DNA of 5,583 nucleotides from Actinomycetes bacterium (GTDB lineage: Bacteria > Actinomycetota > Acidimicrobiia > Acidimicrobiales > RAAP-2), in NCBI GenBank assembly GCA_021849765.1, contig JAJZSM010000109.1, positions 1 to 5,583 on the forward strand. The letters are read 5' to 3'. How positions within the stretch are numbered: the first letter of the stretch is position 1; every line of letters starts with the position of its first letter. A program made the position numbers and the translations under genes. Shown piece after piece: positions 1 to 5,583 of this stretch. The notes under the pieces are model-generated. The model worked only from the letters and a program-made list of their open reading frames with translations. It had not been told where the DNA came from and searched no databases.

Positions 1-1458
1 GGCTACGAGGCCGCGTGGCGAAAACTCGTCGAGAACAACCCCCTACCGGCCATCATGGGACGCGTCTGCTTCCACCCCTGTGAGAGCGCGTGCAACCGGG
101 TCCAGGTCGACGAGGCGGTCGGCATCAACGCCGTCGAGCGGTTCCTCGGCGACACGGCCATCGAGCACGGCTGGTCACTGCCCGCCGCGGGTCCCGACAC
201 CGGCAAGCGCGTACTCGTCGTGGGGGCCGGTCCGGCCGGGCTCAGCGCCGCCTATCACCTGCGCCTGATCGGGCACCAGGTGCGCCTCGTCGACTCCTCG
301 CCCAAGCTCGGTGGGATGCTCCGCTACGGCATCCCGGCCTACCGACTCCCCCGCGCGATCCTCGACGCCGAGATCGCGCGCATCATCGACATGGGCGTCG
401 AGGTAGTGGTCAACCACACGGTCCACGACATCGACGCCGAACGCCGCGAGGGCGGGTTCGACGCTGTGTTCCTCGCCGTCGGCGCCCAGCTCGGCAAGCG
501 GGTGAACATCCCGGCCGGTGACTCCTCCAAGGTGATCGACGCCGTGTCCTTCCTCCACCAGGTCGCCGACGAGGATCCACCCATGCTCGGACGCCGAGTC
601 GTCGTCTACGGCGGCGGCGACACCGCGCTCGACGCCGCGCGCACCGCCCGTCGACTCGGCGCGACCGACGCGGTGATCGTCTACCGACGCAATCGCGACA
701 AGATGCCCGCCCACGCCGAAGAGGTGGAGCAAGCCCTCGGTGAGGGCGTCACCGTGCGCTGGCTCTCCACCGTCGAACGCTTCGAACACGAGCGGCTCGT
801 CTTGGAGAAGATGCGCCTCAACGCCGACGGCTTCCCCGAGCCGACCGGTGAGTACGAGGAACTCGACGCGGACTCCCTCGTGCTCGCCCTCGGGCAGGAC
901 ACCGACCTGTCGTTGCTCGAGGGTAACGACAACGTCGAGGTGCGAGACGGCGTCGTCCAGGTGGCGACCACGATGATGACCAACGACGGTGGCGTCTTCG
1001 CCGGCGGCGACGCCGCGCCCTCTGACCGGACCGCCACGGTCGCGGTCGGCCACGGCAAGCGTGCGGCGCGCGGCATCGACGCGTGGCTGCGCAACGTGGA
1101 TTTCGTCAGTGGTGACCGCCACGACCTCGCGACCGCCGACCACCTCAACACGTGGTACTACGCCGACGCACCCCGGACCGAGCGGCCCGAACTCGAGCGC
1201 ATCCGCCGCCAGACCAACTTCGAAGAGGTCATCGGCGGACTCACCGAGGAGAACGCCCTGTTCGAGGCGCGTCGTTGCCTCTCGTGCGGCAACTGCTTCG
1301 AGTGCGACAACTGCTTCGGGGTCTGTCCCGACAACGCGGTGATCAAGCTCGGCGGCGAGGTGAAGTACCAGTTCAACTACGACTTCTGCAAGGGATGCGG
1401 GATCTGCGTGCGCGAGTGCCCCTGCGGAGCTATCGAGATGGTCCCGGAACTGATCTAG
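1..1458 (+). CDS. GltD-like FAD/NAD(P)H oxidoreductase with C-terminal 8Fe ferredoxin domain (5' end missing)
   Basis: The open frame runs from base 1 to a TAG stop; 485 residues are visible. The ATG at 55 is internal, because family-like sequence (GYEAAWRKLVENNPLPAIMG) precedes it. In order, numbered from the window edge: a cysteine motif CFHPCESAC typical of the GltD N-terminal Fe-S domain; the FAD-binding GAGPAG at 75-80; the NAD(P)H-binding GGGDTA at 204-209, followed by YRR (228-230) and MPAHAEE (from 235); the FAD-closing GGDA at 335-338; then a ferredoxin tail. The tail has two CxxCxxCxxxCP motifs (C432/C435/C438/C442 and C463/C466/C469/C473) and extra cysteines C426, C429 and C475. 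By family knowledge, such proteins pass electrons between NAD(P)H, flavin and Fe-S clusters, as in the glutamate synthase small subunit, DsrL and the NAD(P)H-linked subunits of 2-oxoacid oxidoreductases. The partner enzyme is not visible, so glutamate synthase itself is not proven; the fused ferredoxin argues against plain GltD. Cytoplasmic: no membrane segment seen. Confidence 0.9.
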   Translation, partial: GYEAAWRKLVENNPLPAIMGRVCFHPCESACNRVQVDEAVGINAVERFLGDTAIEHGWSLPAAGPDTGKRVLVVGAGPAGLSAAYHLRLIGHQVRLVDSSPKLGGMLRYGIPAYRLPRAILDAEIARIIDMGVEVVVNHTVHDIDAERREGGFDAVFLAVGAQLGKRVNIPAGDSSKVIDAVSFLHQVADEDPPMLGRRVVVYGGGDTALDAARTARRLGATDAVIVYRRNRDKMPAHAEEVEQALGEGVTVRWLSTVERFEHERLVLEKMRLNADGFPEPTGEYEELDADSLVLALGQDTDLSLLEGNDNVEVRDGVVQVATTMMTNDGGVFAGGDAAPSDRTATVAVGHGKRAARGIDAWLRNVDFVSGDRHDLATADHLNTWYYADAPRTERPELERIRRQTNFEEVIGGLTEENALFEARRCLSCGNCFECDNCFGVCPDNAVIKLGGEVKYQFNYDFCKGCGICVRECPCGAIEMVPELI

Positions 1459-1586
1459 ATGGATACGTCGCTCCCTCTCAACGAACTCACAGGAAGCGCT
1501 GTTCCAATTCACCGGTTTCGGTAGTAGTCATAGTGAGTGTGATGTGTCGCTCCTATTTCGGCGTGCTCGCGCGATAGCGGGGCTGC
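1459..1586 (+). promoter_or_regulatory. Intergenic gap, probable promoter region of the EAL gene
   Basis: This 128-base gap separates two same-strand genes of unrelated function. The line 1501-1560 is about 47% GC by hand count, against about 60-70% in most flanking coding sequence, as expected for a promoter region. The best sigma-70-like pair I can find is TTCACC (1508-1513) and TAGTGA (1531-1536) with a 17-base spacer, but both boxes match poorly. A 4-bp stem with a tetraloop lies at 1511-1522; it is too small, and has no T-run, to be a terminator. The gap is long enough that the EAL gene probably has its own promoter, although readthrough from the oxidoreductase gene cannot be excluded. 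Confidence 0.3.
1579..1582 (+). promoter_or_regulatory. Weak Shine-Dalgarno (GGGG) supporting the GTG start at 1587
   Basis: GGGG lies 4 bases before GTG 1587 and 16 bases before the alternative in-frame ATG at 1599. An in-frame TAG at 1575-1577 rules out any start further upstream. The spacing favours GTG 1587, though 4 bases is short; the two candidates differ by only four residues (MSEY). Confidence 0.35.
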
Positions 1587-4500
1587 GTGAGTGAGTACAT
1601 GCGCCTCGAACACGGTTCGTTGGCGACCCCGCGCGCAGTGCTCGACACTGAGTTCGACCCGCGAGTGATTGTGACCGTTGTCTACGGGGTCAATCAAACG
1701 CCCGTGGACTTCGAGTTCGCCGCTGTCAACACAGCGGCGGCACATGACTTGGGTTTTGAGGTGGAGCAGCTTATCGGACGTCGCTATCGCGACGTTGATC
1801 CGCATGCGACCGAGCACGCCCTTTGGGACCACTTAGTACGTGTCGCAGAGACCGGTGAGACGCTGGAGTTCGCCGCCTACCCCCACCAGGACTGGCGTAG
1901 TGGCGAGACCATCGCGCTCGATTTGCGCGCCGGTCGTATCGGCGACGTGCTGTCAATCTCCTGGCGAGACGTCACCGAGCGAACGCGGCTCCTCGAACGC
2001 TATCGTCTCGTCGCCGAGAACGCGTCGGACGTCGTATTCCAGACCGACCTCGACACACGGATCCGGTGGGCGTCTCCTTCGAGCCACGCGGTGCTGGGCT
2101 GGACGCCTCTCGAACTCGAAGGTGTCGACGCCGTTGACCTGCTCCACCCCGACGACACGCTGGATATCCCTCGCTGGTCCGACGAACTCGAGCGACTTCA
2201 CGTGACGAGTTTCGAAGCGCGACTGCGGTGTCAGTCAGGCACGTTCTCGCACTTCGCCATCACCGTGCGCGAGGTCACGTCCGACGCCGGGGTGACCGAA
2301 CTGATTGGCAGTATCCACAATATTGACCTCGAGGTGGCCGAGCGTCAGAGAGCCCGACTGCTCAGCGAGCGATACCAACTGATTGCCGAGAATTCGCTCG
2401 ACGTCGTCGTGGTAGGCGAACCCAATGGGCGCATCGTATGGATCTTTGATACCGTGCGCCAACTCCTGGGTTGGCGCCCCGACGAGATGATTGGGCACAA
2501 CACTGACGAATTCATTCACCCTGAAGACCTACCGACCGCCAATGCGAGCCGCAGTCAGATGCGTGAGGGATCTCGTATCGCAGTCGAGGTGCGAATGCGT
2601 CGAGCCGACGGTACCTACCGGTGGGTCGCGGTCTCAGGCCGCGACGTCCCCGACGAGTCAGGATTGAACATCACGAGGATTGTCTCGTGGCGTGACGCTG
2701 ACGCCGAGATCGCCCAGCGAGTTGCCATGGCCGAGTCCGAGGCGCAATATCGACTGCTCGCCGAGAACGCGTCGGACGTCATCTGGCGCACCGACCTCGC
2801 CGGCAACATCGAGTGGGTCTCGCCGTCGGTGTCTCAAATGCTCGGCTGGCGGCCCGACGAGCTGATCGGTCGCGCGGTATCGGAGCTCTTGAACGAGGAC
2901 GACAACGCCGTGCGCACGCAGGCTCGTATGGCTGTCGCCCGCGGCGCGGCGGTCGATGCGTTCGAGTGTCAGTATCGTACCGCGTCCGGGGGGCAACGCT
3001 GGATGCGCACCGAGTTGCATGGTTTGGTGGACGAATCAGGACAGTTCCGCGGTGTCGTCGCAAGTCTGCACGACATTGAAGCACTCGTCCAGCGCCGCCG
3101 GGCGTTCAACGCGTTGGCAATCGGTAACGCCATCTTGGTTCGTGCGGTGAGCGACCACGACCTCTTGAACCAGCTCTGTCAGAACCTCGTGGACGAGGGT
3201 GGCTACCTCTTCGCGTGGTATGGCCGCCCAGTACACGACGAGGACCAGTCGATCGCCGTCGTCGCCTCGTCGCGCGAGCACCAGGACTATCTCGACTCGA
3301 TCGTGCTCTCGTGGGGCGACAACGAGTTCGGCCAGGGCCCCGCCGGTCGCTCGTTGCGCGTCGGCGAGACCTTCTTCGTAAACGACCTGAACAACTCGGC
3401 CAACTACGTACCATGGGCGAAACTGGCGACTGGCCGCAGGTTCCGGTCATCGATTGGCATTCCGGTATTCGTCGACGGCTTCCTCGACGGCGCTTTCAGC
3501 GTTTACGCGTCCGAGACCAACGCATTTGACGTCGCGACGATCACCACGCTCGAGGAGCTCGCGCTCCAGGTCGGGATCGGCTTGCAGCGCCTGCGCGAAC
3601 AAGAGCGCCTCGCGCAGGCGCTACATGAGAGCAACCTGCTCAACACCGCGATTGGTCAGGCGGCCGAGACCGTGCTCGTCACCGACGCGACGGGTCGCAT
3701 CCTCTACGCCAACCCCGCCACGACGGCGACCAGCGGGTACACGACCACGGAGCTGATCGGCTCGTCCCCGTCGATATTCGCGAGCGGCGTCCACAGACCG
3801 GACTTCTATCGCGAGCTCTGGAGCAGTCTCAATCGAGGCCAGTCGTGGCACGGTGTGATCACCAACCGCCGCAAGAGCGGCGAGCTCTACGACGAGGAGA
3901 CGACGATATCACCGGTCTACGGCGACGCCAACGAGGTGATGGCCTACGTGGCGGTGAAGCGAGACCTGAGCGTCGAACGCCGACTCGAGGCCCACGTCAA
4001 CCGCGGCAACCGCGACGCCCAAGACCTGGCGAACCTGATGCGTGAGGTGCGCCCCTCGGACTCACTCGAGACGACGGCGGCGGCATTCTGCCAGGCGCTG
4101 CTAGGTCTCAACTTCGTCGACGCGGCGGCGCTCTTTGTTCGACGGCGTGATGAGAACTTCGTCGTCGGCGGGTCCGCCGGTGTCTCGCTCACCGAGCTCG
4201 AACCTGGCCGCGACGTCGAAGTCTTGAACCCAGCGATGTTCCTCGCTCGCAGCATCGAAGGAGCGTGGTGGGTGGACCTCGCCGAGCCGGGAAGCTTCGT
4301 AAACGAACCCCTCGTTCGCGCCATCACATCCGCCGGAATCGAAACGGTGACGATCGCGCCGGTACGCTGGGACGGCGAGATCGTCGGGTTGCTCGCGACC
4401 GGTTCACGCGATCGTGCGAGCGTGCCCTTCACACCAACGCGCCTCCCGCTCTATGAGGAGTTGGGCTCGTTCGCGGGTGGGCTCGTCGGCTCCCAAGTCG

Positions 4501-5210
4501 AGACGGCGCGCTACCGCGACACGACGAAAGCGATGATCCACACCATCATCGAGGCAAAACTCTTCCACCCGGTCTTCCAACCCGTCGTTGCACTCAACAA
4601 TGGTTCAGTCGTCGGTTACGAGGCGCTCACCCGCTTCAAGGACGGTCAGAGGCCTGACGAGCACTTCGCCATCGCCGCGTCGGTCGACATGGGAGTCGAG
4701 CTGGAGGTCGCCTGCGCGAGGGCCGCCGTCCACGACGCGACGCGGCTACCCAGCGACTCGTGGCTCAGCCTCAACTTCTCGCCCACGGTCGCCGCCGGCG
4801 AGCAGGCGCACGAGATCATCGTCGGCGCTAATCGCACCGTCGCCATCGAGATCACCGAACACGCTCGAATCGACAACTTCGACGAGATCCGCCGCGCTGT
4901 CGCCTCGGTATCGGGTTGCCAGCTCTTCGTCGACGACGCCGGTGCGGGCTACGCCGGACTGCACCACATCCTCGAACTACGCCCCGACGTTGTCAAGCTC
5001 GACATCTCACTGGTGCGCGACATCGACCACGACCCCGCGCGCCAGGCGCTCGTGTCGGGGATGCGCCACTTCGCAGACCTCACGGGCACCCGCCTGCTCG
5101 GCGAGGGGATCGAGACCGCCGCCGAGGCCGAGACCCTGCGTTCGCTCGGCGTGGACCTCGGACAGGGCTACTTCTTCGGTCGACCGGCGCGCGTCGAAGA
5201 TCTCCGCTAA
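1587..5210 (+). CDS. Multi-sensor cyclic-di-GMP phosphodiesterase (PAS x4-GAF-PAS-GAF-EAL)
   Basis: A 1207-residue protein predicted to hydrolyse c-di-GMP to pGpG under control of several sensory domains. Approximate domains: degenerate PAS 15-135; PAS 136-255; PAS 260-378; PAS 386-502; GAF 522-670; PAS 683-800; GAF 826-975; EAL 985-1205. The three central PAS domains begin with near-identical AEN motifs (143, 267, 392). The first GAF has the EEGGY-like, YLDS and GPAG segments of GAFs often joined to PAS/GGDEF proteins. The fifth PAS resembles the NifL type (W754, NRRKSGELY). The EAL domain retains E1012 (EAL), N1063, E1088, D1116/D1117, K1137, E1173 and Q1193, so it should be active. There is no GGDEF domain, DNA-binding domain, signal peptide or membrane segment, so it is probably cytosolic and acts only as a phosphodiesterase. 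Start: GTG 1587 preferred over ATG 1599. It follows the oxidoreductase gene after a 128-base gap and its stop overlaps that of the convergent methyltransferase gene. The ligands of the sensors are unknown. Confidence 0.93.
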   Translation: MSEYMRLEHGSLATPRAVLDTEFDPRVIVTVVYGVNQTPVDFEFAAVNTAAAHDLGFEVEQLIGRRYRDVDPHATEHALWDHLVRVAETGETLEFAAYPHQDWRSGETIALDLRAGRIGDVLSISWRDVTERTRLLERYRLVAENASDVVFQTDLDTRIRWASPSSHAVLGWTPLELEGVDAVDLLHPDDTLDIPRWSDELERLHVTSFEARLRCQSGTFSHFAITVREVTSDAGVTELIGSIHNIDLEVAERQRARLLSERYQLIAENSLDVVVVGEPNGRIVWIFDTVRQLLGWRPDEMIGHNTDEFIHPEDLPTANASRSQMREGSRIAVEVRMRRADGTYRWVAVSGRDVPDESGLNITRIVSWRDADAEIAQRVAMAESEAQYRLLAENASDVIWRTDLAGNIEWVSPSVSQMLGWRPDELIGRAVSELLNEDDNAVRTQARMAVARGAAVDAFECQYRTASGGQRWMRTELHGLVDESGQFRGVVASLHDIEALVQRRRAFNALAIGNAILVRAVSDHDLLNQLCQNLVDEGGYLFAWYGRPVHDEDQSIAVVASSREHQDYLDSIVLSWGDNEFGQGPAGRSLRVGETFFVNDLNNSANYVPWAKLATGRRFRSSIGIPVFVDGFLDGAFSVYASETNAFDVATITTLEELALQVGIGLQRLREQERLAQALHESNLLNTAIGQAAETVLVTDATGRILYANPATTATSGYTTTELIGSSPSIFASGVHRPDFYRELWSSLNRGQSWHGVITNRRKSGELYDEETTISPVYGDANEVMAYVAVKRDLSVERRLEAHVNRGNRDAQDLANLMREVRPSDSLETTAAAFCQALLGLNFVDAAALFVRRRDENFVVGGSAGVSLTELEPGRDVEVLNPAMFLARSIEGAWWVDLAEPGSFVNEPLVRAITSAGIETVTIAPVRWDGEIVGLLATGSRDRASVPFTPTRLPLYEELGSFAGGLVGSQVETARYRDTTKAMIHTIIEAKLFHPVFQPVVALNNGSVVGYEALTRFKDGQRPDEHFAIAASVDMGVELEVACARAAVHDATRLPSDSWLSLNFSPTVAAGEQAHEIIVGANRTVAIEITEHARIDNFDEIRRAVASVSGCQLFVDDAGAGYAGLHHILELRPDVVKLDISLVRDIDHDPARQALVSGMRHFADLTGTRLLGEGIETAAEAETLRSLGVDLGQGYFFGRPARVEDLR
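1992..3092 (+). repeat. Three tandem homologous PAS-coding units within the EAL gene
   Basis: Residues 136-502 hold three PAS domains in register: the AEN motif recurs at residues 143, 267 and 392 (124 and 125 residues apart), followed each time by an LGW motif and an E-x-I/V-G-type segment and, in the first two, HPDD/HPED (NEDD in the third). At the DNA level a 23-base stretch encoding AENASDV is identical at 2011-2033 and 2758-2780 (first and third units), while the middle unit differs (AENSLDV). This looks like intragenic duplication of a PAS module, followed by divergence. Confidence 0.75.
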
Positions 5211-5583
5211 ACGCGCCGCGCGAGCACCTCGACGCTCGGCACGAGAAAGAGGCCGTCGGGCTCGTCCGCCCAACGGCGAAAGGCGTCGGCGAAACGCGCG
5301 AGCTGCGCGCTTGACGCCACGCCGGTCTCGAGGGCTTGGGTCGCGAAGTCGCTCGAGGTCACGCGATCGGCCCATAGCCCACCCCACCAGGCGCGCTCGT
5401 CGGCCGTGGCGTATGTCCAGTTCGACGAGGTGACCGTGCGGTCGTCGAAACCGGCGCGGCGCACCCAGTGCGCCAGGTGGCGGCCGCCGTCGGCCTCGGC
5501 CCGGTTCACTCGAGTGAGTCGGTGGTAGACGTCGAGCCACTCGTCGAGCGCAGGGTCGGCCGGGAACCAGGTGAAGGCCCCGT
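5207..5583 (-). CDS. SAM-dependent methyltransferase, C-terminal part (N-terminus beyond window)
   Basis: Read from the right edge, the frame gives 124 residues before a TAG stop. The sequence resembles the C-terminal half of class I (UbiE/MenG-like, COG2226-type) methyltransferases: FTWFPADPALDEWLDVYHR near the edge, then GRHLAHWVRRAGF, a tryptophan-rich segment ATADERAWWGGLWADR, an acid/aromatic FADAFRRWADEPDG segment and a final hydrophobic strand, FLVPSVEVLARR. The SAM-binding glycine-rich motif would lie beyond the window, so the reaction and substrate cannot be named. The GTG at 5509 is internal, since matching sequence continues upstream to the edge. The gene is convergent with the EAL gene: its stop (5207-5209) overlaps the TAA at 5208-5210. 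Competing frames over this stretch are arginine-rich and low in complexity. The family call rests on recall of similar proteins, without a search. Confidence 0.75.
   Translation of the reverse strand, partial: GAFTWFPADPALDEWLDVYHRLTRVNRAEADGGRHLAHWVRRAGFDDRTVTSSNWTYATADERAWWGGLWADRVTSSDFATQALETGVASSAQLARFADAFRRWADEPDGLFLVPSVEVLARRV

Noticed and set aside
1492..1505. Possible hairpin GGAA...TTCC after the oxidoreductase gene
   Set aside because: Only a 4-bp stem and no following T-run, so not a credible terminator.
175..1512. 445-residue open frame on the minus strand opposite the oxidoreductase gene
   Set aside because: Mirror of a strongly supported gene in high-GC DNA; its translation is rich in V, E, D, G and H and shows no recognisable domain.
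1508..1536. Sigma-70-like pair TTCACC / TAGTGA
   Set aside because: The spacing is right, but both boxes match the consensus too poorly to call a promoter; mentioned only under the intergenic gap.
1509..1832. 107-residue minus-strand frame across the gap and the start of the EAL gene
   Set aside because: No recognisable motif, and it overlaps the coding start of a well-supported gene on the opposite strand.
4588..5433. 281-residue plus-strand frame overlapping the end of the EAL gene
   Set aside because: Ser/Arg/Pro/Thr-rich, out-of-frame reading of the EAL domain and of the opposing methyltransferase gene.
5007..5540. 177-residue minus-strand frame overlapping the methyltransferase gene
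   Set aside because: Arginine-rich and of low complexity; the other minus frame gives a coherent methyltransferase-like sequence to the window edge.

Overview
The window is high-GC DNA, roughly 60-70% in most lines I counted. It has three protein-coding genes, two of them cut by the window edges. Codon use strongly favours G/C in third positions. The EAL domain carries a DDAGAGYAG loop of the kind common in actinobacterial proteins. I infer a high-GC actinobacterium, possibly of the Acidimicrobiia; no rRNA or marker gene here settles this.

Layout: (1) Positions 1-1458, plus strand: the 3' part of a GltD-like FAD/NAD(P)H oxidoreductase that ends in a two-cluster (8Fe) ferredoxin domain. Its N-terminus lies outside the window. 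(2) Positions 1459-1586: a 128-base gap that includes the most AT-rich line I counted. It is the likely place for the promoter of the next gene, but I see no convincing promoter or terminator. (3) Positions 1587-5210, plus strand: one very large gene (1207 aa) for a soluble multi-sensor c-di-GMP phosphodiesterase. I read it as four PAS domains, a GAF, a fifth PAS of NifL-like type, a second GAF, and a C-terminal EAL domain with all expected catalytic residues. There is no GGDEF domain and no membrane segment. (4) Positions 5207-5583, minus strand: the C-terminal 124 residues of a SAM-dependent methyltransferase, convergent with the EAL gene. The two stop codons share bases.

The three genes do not form an obvious pathway. 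The oxidoreductase most likely belongs to an operon lying mainly upstream. The EAL protein looks like a stand-alone signalling gene that integrates several small-molecule or redox inputs to lower c-di-GMP. The methyltransferase belongs to a unit entering from the right. I found no mobile element, CRISPR array, RNA gene or clearly new system. The most interesting material is the sensory architecture of the EAL protein and the cysteine-rich tail of the oxidoreductase.
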